Assembly: GCA_963719875.1 (NCBI GenBank)
Contig: CAVRDJ010000001.1
Coordinates: forward strand, 1 to 64,000
Length of the DNA: 64,000 bases
Reading direction: 5' to 3'
Origin: Palsa-360 sp963719875
GTDB lineage: Bacteria > Acidobacteriota > Terriglobia > Acidiferrales > UBA7541
Each line of letters starts with the position of its first letter. Positions within the stretch are counted from its first letter, which is position 1. The notes beneath the pieces are model-generated. The model ran no database searches and was not told where the DNA came from. It was given only the letters and a program-made list of their open reading frames with translations. The translations under genes and the position numbers were made by a program. Shown piece by piece: positions 53,655 through 62,417 of this stretch.

Positions 53655-53674
53655 ATATTAACCTCAGTTAATAT
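53655..53674. promoter_or_regulatory. Palindromic operator-like site before the TonB receptor
   Basis: ATATTAAC-CTCA-GTTAATAT: eight-base arms, perfect, 30 bases upstream of the ATG at 53625 and in AT-rich surroundings. A dimeric repressor site is the likely meaning; the regulator is not identifiable here. Confidence 0.55.
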
Positions 53675-53802
53675 AGAAAGTAAACTGAAATAAACACAAT
53701 TGTGCTTGGCGAGAAGATGCTGCATCGGTGCGGCACAATCGTCACTAGCGAATTGAAGCGGCAGCGGGCGCGACGCTGCCCGCTGCCGTAGGCGGCACGG
53801 TT

Positions 53803-54039
53803 CTAGGCGGGCGGCGCGGAGGAACCCTCCGCGCCGATAGCATTGAGGATTCGAGTAGCGGTTTGCTGGATGTACTCCAATCTCTCGGACAGCAGTTTGG
53901 CGTCACCCTCGTAAAGCTGGATGTAGTCTTGCGCTGCCGAGCCAGTCTCAAGGCCGACTGACCTGATCGAGTTTTTGTACCGCGGCGGGCGAAGAGTAAC
54001 ATGCCAGTAATTTATCGCGATTCGGATACCAAGCCCCAC
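53803..54039 (-). CDS. Possible small protein of unknown function
   Basis: 78 codons. The second half (GLETGSAAQDYIQLYEGDAKLLSERLEYIQQTATRILNAIGAEG) is an amphipathic helix-like segment of protein-like composition; the first part is less convincing. No ribosome site of note, no family recognised. Could be the tail of a lost gene. Confidence 0.35.
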   Translation of the reverse strand: MGLGIRIAINYWHVTLRPPRYKNSIRSVGLETGSAAQDYIQLYEGDAKLLSERLEYIQQTATRILNAIGAEGSSAPPA

Positions 54040-54040
54040 G

Positions 54041-54060
54041 CCTGCTCACGAGGCAGGTGC
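54041..54060. repeat. Dispersed repeat, copy 2
   Basis: Identical to 39032-39051. Confidence 0.5.
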
Positions 54061-54186
54061 TTCCCTCCGAGCTATCTACCCCAAAGGCCTGAAGCCGGAG
54101 ACGCAGTGAGTTCGGTGACCTTTTCGCCCTTAACAGTGTGGACGAGCCATCACGAAACGGCCGTCTAGGACTCTGTCGACCGCGGT

Positions 54187-56370
54187 GTGACGGAGATGCA
54201 TATTGGAAGAACCCAACGCCTAGCCTCCAGCATCGAATCGTGCATGACGGGAGTGGCCCAACTGCGTCTGGCGCCGGTCGAACGATCAGTGGCTGCGCGC
54301 TACAAGGCGCTTATTCGCGTTTCGCAGGCTGTGAGTGCCCACCGGGAGCCGAGAAAGCTCTTCGAGGTCCTTGTCGACGAATTGCACCGTGTCATCGAAT
54401 TTGATGGGATCGGGATCGCGCAATACGACGAATCAACGGACGCCATTGAGTGGCACGTCTCGATTCATTGTGAAGAGCCAAATCCGGTTCTGAGGGACAA
54501 GTGCGTACCAAATGAAACGATGACCTGTTGGGTGTTTCGGAATCAGCAGCCGCTCGTGATTCCTTTTGTCAGGGACGAAACACGGTTCCCGGATACGATG
54601 GAGTTCTTGAAAAAGCACAAAATGCAGTCGGTTTGCATGCTTCCGTTGACCACGGTGCATCGCCGAATCGGGAGCATGTTTATTGCCAGTGGACACCCGA
54701 ACGCGTATGCCGCAGATGAAGTGCGTTTTCTGGGTCTGGTCGCGGACCAAATCGCTCTTGCGATCGACGACGCATTGAATTTCGAGGCATCGCGCACCGC
54801 CCAAGAGCAGCTGAAACTTCTTCTGGCCCTGACCAACAGTGTTGTTTCTACTCTAGACTTGCGAGAGTTATTGCGAAGTGTTTCTGGAAACCTTCGTCGC
54901 GTAATGAGCTGTGATCTCGCAGGGGTTGGTGTGCCGGACCCAGAAAACGACAAGTACCTGCGCGTATATGCGCTGGACTTTCCCGACAGTAAGGGCTTTA
55001 TAAGGGAAGAAGTCCTAATCCCGATCGAAGGGACTCCCCCAGGAACGGCCTTCAGGACCGGCGAACCCATCGTAGGAATGGTAAGAGATTTATGTAATAT
55101 GATTTCGGATTCGCCGCCGATCGCCGAGGGCATGAAAACGGGTTGTGTCCTACCGCTGGTGAGCCGTGGGCGGACACACGGAGTCTTGCTTCTCGGCCGC
55201 CGTGATGAAAAGAGCTTCAGCCGGGAAAACATCGAATTTCTGATGCAAGTGGCGGGTCAAGTGGCTATCGCGGTGGAGAATGCGCTCGCCTACAAGAAAA
55301 TCGCCGAGCTAAAAGAGAAACTTACGCACGAGAAGCTCTATCTTGAAGATGAAATCCGCACTGAGTTGAATTTCGAGGAGATCGTCGGAAAAAGCGCCGC
55401 ATTGCGACGCGTCCTCCAGCAAGTGGCTACTGTGGCGCCGACAGACTCAACAGTTTTGATCTGCGGCGAAACGGGAACGGGCAAGGAATTAATTGCTCGC
55501 GCCATTCACAATTTGAGTTCACGCCAGTCAAACGCGTTCGTAAAACTGAATTGCGCCGCGATCCCTATGGGATTGCTCGAGAGCGAGCTGTTCGGCCACG
55601 AAAAGGGAGCGTTTACTGGCGCCATCGCGCAGCGCATCGGTCGCTTCGAGCTTGCTAACGGTGGGACGGTATTCCTCGATGAAGTCGGCGAGATTCCTCT
55701 GGAATTGCAGCCCAAACTCCTCCGCGTGTTGCAGGAGCGCGAATTCGAACGGCTAGGGAGCACATGCACCCTCAAGACGGACGCTCGGCTAATCGCGGCG
55801 ACAAATCGCGACCTGGCTTCCATGGTGGACGGGCAGAAGTTTCGTTCCGACTTGTTTTATCGCTTGAACGTTTTTCCGGTTCGCCTGCCGTCATTGCGAG
55901 AACGGCCGGAAGATATTCCACTGCTGGTCCGGCATTTTGCCGAGCAGTGCGCCCGGCGCATGAATAAGAAGATTGAGACCATTTCCAGTGAAACGCTTAA
56001 GCAGATGCGGCAATACCATTGGCCGGGAAACATTCGAGAGCTTCAGAACGTAATTGAGCGCGCGGTGATCCTTTCAGTGGGCCCGGTCCTGAAAGTTCCG
56101 CTAGGCGAAATCCAATCACGACCCTCGCCAACGGCCGTGAATCGGGACGGGGACTTGGACAAAGAGCCTGGGTCCACAATGCGCCAGGATATTCGGGACG
56201 TCCTGGAAGAAACCGAACGCAAACACATTCTGAGCGTCTTGGCGCAGACGAACTGGGTCGTCGCCGGACCGAACGGTGCTGCAACCCGACTGGGAATGAA
56301 ACGCTCCACTCTTCAATTACGCATGCGAAAACTGGGACTCTCCCGCGAAAACGCCCAACCTATCTCGTGA
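54187..56370 (+). CDS. Sigma-54-dependent activator with two GAF domains (FhlA-like)
   Basis: 727 residues from GTG 54187 (ATG at 54196 also possible). Two GAF sensor domains (about 45-200 and 215-375), a linker, then the AAA+ domain (about 400-630) with GETGTGKE, GAFTGA and FLDEVGE, and a Fis-type helix-turn-helix at the end (GAATRLGMKRSTLQLRMRKLGL). The layout is that of FhlA/NorR-like enhancer-binding proteins; the ligand is unknown. It lies just upstream of a sigma-54 promoter at 56556 and is the obvious activator for it and for the very similar promoter at 60976. Confidence 0.93.
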   Translation: MTEMHIGRTQRLASSIESCMTGVAQLRLAPVERSVAARYKALIRVSQAVSAHREPRKLFEVLVDELHRVIEFDGIGIAQYDESTDAIEWHVSIHCEEPNPVLRDKCVPNETMTCWVFRNQQPLVIPFVRDETRFPDTMEFLKKHKMQSVCMLPLTTVHRRIGSMFIASGHPNAYAADEVRFLGLVADQIALAIDDALNFEASRTAQEQLKLLLALTNSVVSTLDLRELLRSVSGNLRRVMSCDLAGVGVPDPENDKYLRVYALDFPDSKGFIREEVLIPIEGTPPGTAFRTGEPIVGMVRDLCNMISDSPPIAEGMKTGCVLPLVSRGRTHGVLLLGRRDEKSFSRENIEFLMQVAGQVAIAVENALAYKKIAELKEKLTHEKLYLEDEIRTELNFEEIVGKSAALRRVLQQVATVAPTDSTVLICGETGTGKELIARAIHNLSSRQSNAFVKLNCAAIPMGLLESELFGHEKGAFTGAIAQRIGRFELANGGTVFLDEVGEIPLELQPKLLRVLQEREFERLGSTCTLKTDARLIAATNRDLASMVDGQKFRSDLFYRLNVFPVRLPSLRERPEDIPLLVRHFAEQCARRMNKKIETISSETLKQMRQYHWPGNIRELQNVIERAVILSVGPVLKVPLGEIQSRPSPTAVNRDGDLDKEPGSTMRQDIRDVLEETERKHILSVLAQTNWVVAGPNGAATRLGMKRSTLQLRMRKLGLSRENAQPIS

Positions 56371-56435
56371 TCTCCTGCCGCAATTAGATTTCGGTTTCTC
56401 CAACTCGATTCACAAGTTTCGCAGTGCCATGAAAC

Positions 56436-56473
56436 TGGCAGATTGCCATGAAGCTGGTAGTGGCACTGCTACC
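56436..56473. promoter_or_regulatory. Inverted repeats, likely enhancer of the sigma-54 promoter at 56556
   Basis: TGGCA-GAT-TGCCA at 56436-56448 and GGTAG-N8-CTACC at 56456-56473 around TGGCACT. A comparable arrangement, TGGCAAATGCC then TGGCACT, is at 60859-60883 before the promoter at 60976. Confidence 0.5.
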
Positions 56474-56555
56474 GCCAGTCCCTCGGCCTGATTCCTTTTT
56501 CCTCTATCTCGTGAACTGCCTTGACTTTCGGGAATTTCGTTTCCGAATTTGAGAA

Positions 56556-56570
56556 TGGCATGGCGCGTGC
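56556..56570 (+). promoter_or_regulatory. Sigma-54 promoter of the STAS-like gene
   Basis: TGGCATGGCGCGTGC, followed by AATTTC. Strong fit to TGGCAYG-N4-TTGCA with correct spacing, 28 bases before the GTG start. Confidence 0.8.
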
Positions 56571-56597
56571 AATTTCACTCTGCGAACGGAGAAAGCA

Positions 56598-56906
56598 GTG
56601 TTGAGAACAACGATCCTCGAAGAGTCCACGGAGCAACGATGGACGCTGCAAGGGCGGCTTTCAGGGCCGTGGGTTGCGCACCTCAAATCGGATTGGCAGA
56701 AATCCCATTGTAGGAGTGGAAAACGCAAATGCGTGGTGGACGTAAGCGGTGTGACGTTCGTGGATCTGGAGGGAGAGCGCGTTCTCGCAGCGATGATAAA
56801 CGATGGCGCGGAGTTCATCGCCTCAGGCGTATACACCAGGCACATGTTGGAAATGCTGGAGAGACGGCGCCAGCGCTGGATTCGCAAATTTATGGGGTGT
56901 TCTTAG
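56598..56906 (+). CDS. STAS-like domain protein
   Basis: 102 residues from GTG 56598 with ACGGAGAAAG upstream. RWTLQGRLSGPWVAHLKSDWQ, CVVDVSGVTFVDLEGERVLAAMINDGAEFIASGVYTRHMLEML follows the STAS beta-alpha pattern of anti-anti-sigma factors and lacks a clear phosphorylated Ser at the usual DxSG place (it has D-V-S-G, so Ser is present at that site in shifted context). Such proteins switch partners in signalling; its partner is not evident here. Confidence 0.75.
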   Translation: MLRTTILEESTEQRWTLQGRLSGPWVAHLKSDWQKSHCRSGKRKCVVDVSGVTFVDLEGERVLAAMINDGAEFIASGVYTRHMLEMLERRRQRWIRKFMGCS

Positions 56907-56980
56907 CAAAGCCGTTCTGCGCCGCATTCGCATTTTTATAGGCATCGCGAATTGAGCTGAGAAAGCAGGAGTGTTTAGTT

Positions 56981-57064
56981 ATGACGATGTACGCGCTCAT
57001 GTTTGTATTGGCGGTCGATCTCCTTCTCGTGGTGATGGGAGACGGAACAACTCAATCGAAGTGA
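56981..57064 (+). CDS. Possible 27-residue membrane peptide
   Basis: MTMYALMFVLAVDLLLVVMG followed by a short polar tail. AGGAG lies 10 bases upstream and it sits between two genes of the same direction. Small hydrophobic proteins like this are easily missed, but there is no homology support. Confidence 0.35.
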   Translation: MTMYALMFVLAVDLLLVVMGDGTTQSK

Positions 57065-57130
57065 GCGGCCGAGCAGGACTGACTTCAGTGGTTGTCGTTC
57101 ATAGATGCAAATCGAAGGGGGATATTCACA

Positions 57131-57751
57131 ATGACAAAAGAGATATTGGCCTCAGGACTTCTTGGAGCGTTGCTTCTACTAGCTTCATCCGCAAGAGCGC
57201 AAGAAGACGGATTCATGCGTAACGAGGTCGCCGTGCAAGGGACCGGATTCTTTACCAAGGACTCGCAGCAAAACGGAACACTCGAACATGCCACAAATAC
57301 AGGCGGCTTCCTGGTGAACTACCGCTTTCATATCAACGGCTGGCTCGCTGCTGAGGCAAGCTATGGCTACGATCGAAACACGCAGGAGAGTTTCACTCCC
57401 GGTGGAAACATCGGCATTCAGGCGAACGTGCATCAAGCAACGGGCGCACTGGTCGTTAACCTTCCCGTTTCCGTTCACAGGGTGAGACCCTACGTGCTCG
57501 CAGGAGCCGGAGCGCTTGTGTTCGATCCGACGGGAAACGCCGGAGGAATTGTTTCCGGAGTGCAGCGGCAGGCCCGCCCGGCATTCGTCTATGGCGGGGG
57601 CTTGGACTACAGGCTCGTACGACATGTCGCGCTTCGATTGGAGTATCGCGGATTTGTCTACGACCGCCCTGACTTCGGAATAGCCGCCCTTAGCTCGAAC
57701 ATCACCACCCACAGCGCGGAACCGTCCGCCGGACTCGTGTTCCATTTCTAA
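57131..57751 (+). CDS. Outer-membrane beta-barrel protein
   Basis: 206 residues from ATG 57131 with GAAGGGGGAT upstream. Signal peptide (LLGALLLLASSARAQ), then alternating strands (NTGGFLVNYRFHINGWLAAEASYGYDRN, RPYVLAGAGALVFDP, FVYGGGLDYRLVRHVALRLEYRGFVYDRPDF) and a terminal GLVFHF. An eight-stranded OmpA/OmpW-type barrel is likely. Probably in the transcription unit that begins at the sigma-54 promoter. Confidence 0.85.
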   Translation: MTKEILASGLLGALLLLASSARAQEDGFMRNEVAVQGTGFFTKDSQQNGTLEHATNTGGFLVNYRFHINGWLAAEASYGYDRNTQESFTPGGNIGIQANVHQATGALVVNLPVSVHRVRPYVLAGAGALVFDPTGNAGGIVSGVQRQARPAFVYGGGLDYRLVRHVALRLEYRGFVYDRPDFGIAALSSNITTHSAEPSAGLVFHF

Positions 57752-57888
57752 CAAACACGCCACCGAGCTTGGGGCCAGCGCACGCGGACTCTGAGGCGCT
57801 GCCCCCGAACCCTCGACACAGTCCATTGCAGGAAAACGGCGTGGAGAAAGCGCGGCAGAAGTGAACGCCGAAGAGAGGCCACTTTATC

Positions 57889-58176
57889 ATGCATTTGGAT
57901 AGCAAAGTCGCAGAGCGAATTGAATTGGAAGATGGAATCTTCAGCGAAGATGCAGTCAGCGAAGGCCTGCACATTGAAGAAATCTTGCACCGCGCTCACC
58001 AGATCCATCGCACCCGGGGCGGGCTGATTGGATACGACCTCGAAGATTGGCTGCAGGCGGAACGGGAATGGCTCGGAGAAATCAGCCAGCCTATTTCCAG
58101 ATCGAAAGAACGGGGCTCGGAACCGCGCTCGTTGGAAATTCGTACTCCTGATTTCAAACGAGGAGAATCCTCTTGA
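57889..58176 (+). CDS. DUF2934 domain protein
   Basis: 95 residues. EEILHRAHQIHRTRGGLIGYDLEDWLQAEREWLG at about 30-65 is the DUF2934 signature; a charged tail follows. The stop overlaps the next gene's TTG start by four bases, so the two are translated together, tying a DUF2934 protein to a TonB receptor. Confidence 0.85.
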   Translation: MHLDSKVAERIELEDGIFSEDAVSEGLHIEEILHRAHQIHRTRGGLIGYDLEDWLQAEREWLGEISQPISRSKERGSEPRSLEIRTPDFKRGESS

Positions 58177-60785
58177 AGCGACGCACTCCATTTCTGATCG
58201 AACCCAGATTCATTCGTGACCGTGGATGCAAGATCGCGTTGCATTTTCTAGGAGGCCTGGTGTTATGCCTCTCGCTAACACGTGTGGCGTTTGGATTACC
58301 ACAAAAGACAAGAACCGATGACGCACCAAACACCGCCTCGTCGATCACCGGAAACGTAAGCGTAATCAATGGTCAAGGCCAGGCCAACAGTCTCACCGGT
58401 GTCAGCGCGAAGATAAGCGAGCCGAATACGGGATCCACGCTTCAATCGACGCTGACCGACGAGAGTGGTCGTTTCCAATTTACGCACCTGACGGCCGGGA
58501 CCTACACGCTCGAAGTCAGCGCAGACGGCTTCAAGCCGTGGGCCAAGACGATCGAATTGGCACAGAGCCAAACCGCGGTGGAGGACGTCAGACTCGAGAT
58601 CAACTCCGTTGTCGAACAAATTGAAGTTCAAGGCGAGAACATCGAAATTTCCACAAATAACGCGGAGACCACCGCGACCATCAGCGACCGGCAGCTCGAG
58701 ACATTGCCTCTTGCGGAACAGAAATTCACAGAGGCGTTGCCTCTCACCCCCGGCGTAATCCGCACGCCCGAAGGGAAGCTGAACTTTAACGGCCAGGCCG
58801 AGAATCAGGGAATCCTGCTGGTCGATTCGACGGAGACTGTCGATCCCGTGACCGGGAGCTTCGCAGTTCCCGTGCCTGTTGATGTCATTCAGTCGATGAA
58901 GGTGCACAGCTCTCCGGACACGGCCGAGTTCGGCGGGTTTTCTGGGGGCTTGACGCAGATCGAGACCAGACCGCCATTCGACGCGTGGAATTTCAAACTG
59001 CATGATTTGACGCCCAGCTTCCGAGGGAAAAACGACCACCTTGTCGGCATCGGCCAATTCACACCGCGGCTTTTGTTCGGCGGTCCATTGATCCGAGGCA
59101 AGCTCAATTTTACGGAAGAAATGACCTACGAGGTAAATAACCTTGAGGTGCGCGGCCTGCCCTGGCCTTTCAACGAAACAAAGACCAGGAGCGTCACCTC
59201 GTTTACGCAATTCCAGTTTATTTTGTCTCCGCGTCACCTCCTCGACGTTGATCTTAATATCTTTCCGCGGCGAACGCAGTTTGCAAATATTAACGCATTG
59301 GTGCCGCAAAGCGCGTCGTCCAACTATGGACAGAATGGCGTGTCGGTTGGAATTTCGGACAGCTACCAATTTGGTTCAGGCAGCCTGCTGAACACGGTCG
59401 TTCGTTACACTCGATTTGACAGCCACGCGCACGGTCAAGGGGCCGAAGATATGTTGGTTACCCCTGACGGTTGGGGCGGCAATTTCTTCAATTCGTGGTT
59501 GAGAAATGCCAACGAATTGGAGTTTCGGCCTGCGCTCCGGTTTGCAGAAAAATCCTGGCACGGCCGTCATGAATTGAAAATCGGTTTGGATGTGTCCCGC
59601 CGATCTTTTGACGGAACCAGCGAATCTCGTCCCGTCCAAATCCTGAGACAGGACGGCACCGTCGCCGAGCAGATTGCCTTCCAAGGCCCTGGCCTACTGA
59701 GCGCGGCGTCCACCGAGGCGGGAGAATTTATCGAGGACCACTGGGTCCTCGATCCTCGTCTGGCAATCGACGTAGGGGCTCGCCTATCGAGCCAATCGAT
59801 TGGCCGAAGCGCAGCCGTCGGGCCTCACATCGGCTTCGCCTACTCCCCCGCTCGAAGCGGGAGAACCGTGATTCGCGGCGGCGCTGGTTCAGTCTATGGA
59901 CATGTCCCGTTGCTCGCCGCCAGTTTCCTGGACAATCCCACGCGCATGATCAGCTCCTTTGACCCGTCTGGAACGATGATCCGCGAATCCATTGCATTTC
60001 AGAACGCCTACCTGCAATTTGACGGTGGATCCGTTCCGCAAATCAGCTCCCGGATTCCGCGGACTAGCCCGCGCACTTTCACGTGGAGCATCGAGGTCGA
60101 GCGCGAACTTCGTCGAAATATCAGCGTGAAGGTGGGCTACCTGGACAGCCAAACTCGAAATCTGTTCGTCGTGGATCCGCTGATCCACGCGACGGGCAGC
60201 AACTCCGTTCTTGCTCTCGCGAATACGGGCGCGACTCGCTACCGCCGTGTCGAAGTTAGCGTCCACGCGCGACCTTTCGAGCACGGCGATTTGAATGTTT
60301 CCTACATTTGGAGTCGCTCGCGCGGCGACTTGAACACGCTCTCGGACACCTTTATGCCGTTCGAGCAGCCTGTGATCCGGCCGAACATGGCTGGAATTCT
60401 GCCGTCCGATGTACCCAACCGTCTGGTGACCTCGGGGCTTTTCGAGCTTCCCTTCAAATTGACGCTGAGCCCGGTGGTCGACGTGCGCACCGGGCTGCCC
60501 TATTCGAATGTGAACGTGCTCCAAAATTACGTTGGCGTGCCCAACGGTCTGCGATTCCCAACCTATTTTTCGCTCGACGCAAAAATCTATCGCGAATTTC
60601 CGCTGCACTTACCGTTCATGGAACGTTCGAAGAAGCGAAAGATTCGGTTCGGCGTGTATTCACTCAATCTGACCAACCGCCAGAATCCGCACGACGTTTA
60701 TAACAACATCGCTGCGCCTCGGTTTGGGCAATTTGCGGGTTTCGACCGCCGCATTGATGGGCTTGTGATCGATGTCGTGGATTGA
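58173..60785 (+). CDS. TonB-dependent receptor with carboxypeptidase-regulatory domain
   Basis: 870 residues from TTG 58173, chosen because AGGAG at 58160-58164 is well spaced and the frame overlaps the previous stop. Signal anchor (HFLGGLVLCLSLTRVAFG), regulatory domain (SITGNVSVINGQGQANSLTGVSAKI, LTAGTYTLEVSADGF), plug (LPLAEQKFTEALPLTPGVIR, GILLVDSTETVDPVTGSF, DTAEFGGFSGGLTQIETRPPF) and barrel ending with DGLVIDVVD rather than an aromatic residue, which is unusual for an outer-membrane barrel. Confidence 0.9.
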   Translation: MKRRTPFLIEPRFIRDRGCKIALHFLGGLVLCLSLTRVAFGLPQKTRTDDAPNTASSITGNVSVINGQGQANSLTGVSAKISEPNTGSTLQSTLTDESGRFQFTHLTAGTYTLEVSADGFKPWAKTIELAQSQTAVEDVRLEINSVVEQIEVQGENIEISTNNAETTATISDRQLETLPLAEQKFTEALPLTPGVIRTPEGKLNFNGQAENQGILLVDSTETVDPVTGSFAVPVPVDVIQSMKVHSSPDTAEFGGFSGGLTQIETRPPFDAWNFKLHDLTPSFRGKNDHLVGIGQFTPRLLFGGPLIRGKLNFTEEMTYEVNNLEVRGLPWPFNETKTRSVTSFTQFQFILSPRHLLDVDLNIFPRRTQFANINALVPQSASSNYGQNGVSVGISDSYQFGSGSLLNTVVRYTRFDSHAHGQGAEDMLVTPDGWGGNFFNSWLRNANELEFRPALRFAEKSWHGRHELKIGLDVSRRSFDGTSESRPVQILRQDGTVAEQIAFQGPGLLSAASTEAGEFIEDHWVLDPRLAIDVGARLSSQSIGRSAAVGPHIGFAYSPARSGRTVIRGGAGSVYGHVPLLAASFLDNPTRMISSFDPSGTMIRESIAFQNAYLQFDGGSVPQISSRIPRTSPRTFTWSIEVERELRRNISVKVGYLDSQTRNLFVVDPLIHATGSNSVLALANTGATRYRRVEVSVHARPFEHGDLNVSYIWSRSRGDLNTLSDTFMPFEQPVIRPNMAGILPSDVPNRLVTSGLFELPFKLTLSPVVDVRTGLPYSNVNVLQNYVGVPNGLRFPTYFSLDAKIYREFPLHLPFMERSKKRKIRFGVYSLNLTNRQNPHDVYNNIAAPRFGQFAGFDRRIDGLVIDVVD

Positions 60786-60820
60786 ACGGAATCGAGCTCG
60801 GCAGTTCTTGGGAGGTTCAG

Positions 60821-60907
60821 ATGTTCAGGTCGCCAGTGGGGATTGGATGCTATTTATCTGGCAAATGCCGGTGCGCTGGCACTTGCGTTTCGACGTTTGG
60901 GCTTTAG
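60821..60907 (+). CDS. Possible Cys-rich 28-residue peptide
   Basis: MFRSPVGIGCYLSGKCRCAG and a tail with one more Cys (four Cys at 10, 16, 18 and 22). GGGAGG lies five bases upstream of the ATG, 35 bases after the receptor gene and 108 bases before a radical SAM gene. However, its TGC codons coincide with the repeats TGGCAAATGCC and TGGCACT that look like the enhancer for the promoter at 60976, so the frame may be a by-product. Confidence 0.25.
   Translation: MFRSPVGIGCYLSGKCRCAGTCVSTFGL
60859..60883. promoter_or_regulatory. Inverted repeats, likely enhancer of the sigma-54 promoter at 60976
   Basis: TGGCAAATGCC followed by TGGCACT, 117 and 99 bases before the -24 element. Compare 56436-56473. 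Confidence 0.45.
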
Positions 60908-60975
60908 CGCGCCTGCCGGGCTGTCGATCTCTATTTCTCTCAATGACTTCCATATAAGTACGTCCGAACCGAAGT

Positions 60976-60990
60976 TGGCATCGGGCGTGC
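60976..60990 (+). promoter_or_regulatory. Sigma-54 promoter of the radical SAM gene
   Basis: TGGCATCGGGCGTGC followed by AATTTC; differs from the promoter at 56556 at only two of 21 positions. 26 bases before the ATG. Confidence 0.8.
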
Positions 60991-61015
60991 AATTTCTAAT
61001 GCAAAGGAGGGATTA

Positions 61016-62401
61016 ATGGCCACCGCTGCAAGATTCCGTATCGACGTTGCAATTCATGATCTCCTGATGAACTCCACCCAAATGCCGCCACCGCCCGCCG
61101 AAGTGAGGGGCTTGACTCTTCCAGAACCTCCATTCCCGCAGTTCCCGGACCGCCTGATGGATCCGGGGCCCGAGACTCCGCCCGAGAAACGGAAGTGGGG
61201 CGCCAAGGATGTTTACCGCTATTCACGCGGATGGCTGGTGCCCTATATTCGTTCGCGCGTTCTGCCCGGAGAGTTTCACCCCATCACCGCGTATCTATTT
61301 GTCGAGTACAAATGCAATCTCGATTGCTGGTACTGCTGGGCCTACGACAATAAAGTCAAAGGCATGACAGAAGATGTAGCCCGGCGCTCCATCGACTGGC
61401 TGTACGACAATGGATGCCGCGTGCTCGCTTTGATGGGTGGAGAGCCACTGCTGCGGCCGGATTTTGTGCACAAAGTCGTCTACTATGCCGCGAAAAAGGG
61501 ATTCTGGGTCTACATCGCAACAAATGGGCGCCTGCTTCGGCCCGACGTAGCCGATCGGCTAGGCGACGCAGGAGTGTCCGTCTTCAATTTTGCCATGGAT
61601 TCTTGGGATCTGCAGCCCAGCCTGCCCAAAGCTCTGGTTCCCGCGCAGAAGAATCTGGAACACATCCTGCGCAAACAATACGTGGACGGTTATCTGGTCT
61701 TTTTCAACATGAATATCTGCCGCAACAACACGGAGGATATCCGCAAGCTCACGGAATACGCGCACGATCATCGCGTAGCCACCGATTACCACATCAACGA
61801 GACCCCGATGCTCGAACAAGACGATCACTTCAAGCACCTTTACGACAACCCGACGTATATCCGGCCGGAAGATTGGCGAAATGTGGATTCTCTGGTGGAT
61901 TGGCTGATTGAGAAAAATAAATCCGGGTATCAGATGGTGAACTCAGTGCAACGGCTGCAGGAAATCAAGGCGTTCATGCGGATGTCATCTGGACTCGATC
62001 TGAAGGAATATGGCTGGAACGGCGACGGGACAAACGGAAATGGCCACCAGACCGAGTTGCTCGCTTCAATGCCCGGGGTTGTTCAGGAGGCGAACGGCGA
62101 ATTGCGTTTTGCCGATTGGAACTGCCGCGCCGGCCAGAATAACGTCATCATTCGAACGGACGGCACCGTGGCGCCCTGCTTTCCGATGTACGCCTCGACC
62201 TTCGATTGGGGAAACATCGATCGCCCGAAATTCGATCAGAAGCAGCTTTCCCAAATGAAATCGACCTGTCAGCGCCATTGCTTCTCAACTCTGAACCACA
62301 ACCTGGCGTACTGCTACAACGACGCGCGCGTGATCAAGTGGCTTTGGTCCAACGCAATAAAGAACAAGTTCCAGGGTGGTGTGCGCAGCTTCGAGGACTA
62401 A
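61016..62401 (+). CDS. Radical SAM protein with SPASM-like C-terminal Cys region
   Basis: 461 residues from ATG 61016 behind AAAGGAGGG. A proline-rich N-terminal region is followed by the radical SAM core (about 95-310) with the cluster motif C-N-L-D-C-W-Y-C, LMGGEPLLRPDF and YIATNGRLL. The C-terminal part has further Cys (ADWNCRAGQNNVIIRTDGTVAPCFPMYAS, STCQRHCFSTLNHNLAYCY), as in SPASM/twitch domains that hold extra Fe-S clusters. The substrate is unknown; peptide or small-molecule modification are both possible. It has its own sigma-54 promoter and is followed by a lipoprotein-sorting-like gene. Confidence 0.88.
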   Translation: MATAARFRIDVAIHDLLMNSTQMPPPPAEVRGLTLPEPPFPQFPDRLMDPGPETPPEKRKWGAKDVYRYSRGWLVPYIRSRVLPGEFHPITAYLFVEYKCNLDCWYCWAYDNKVKGMTEDVARRSIDWLYDNGCRVLALMGGEPLLRPDFVHKVVYYAAKKGFWVYIATNGRLLRPDVADRLGDAGVSVFNFAMDSWDLQPSLPKALVPAQKNLEHILRKQYVDGYLVFFNMNICRNNTEDIRKLTEYAHDHRVATDYHINETPMLEQDDHFKHLYDNPTYIRPEDWRNVDSLVDWLIEKNKSGYQMVNSVQRLQEIKAFMRMSSGLDLKEYGWNGDGTNGNGHQTELLASMPGVVQEANGELRFADWNCRAGQNNVIIRTDGTVAPCFPMYASTFDWGNIDRPKFDQKQLSQMKSTCQRHCFSTLNHNLAYCYNDARVIKWLWSNAIKNKFQGGVRSFED

Positions 62402-62417
62402 GAGGGGAGGCGTGGCG

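Noticed and set aside
58296..59369. 357-codon antisense frame in the TonB receptor at 58173
   Set aside because: Shadow frame; the sense strand has clear receptor domains.
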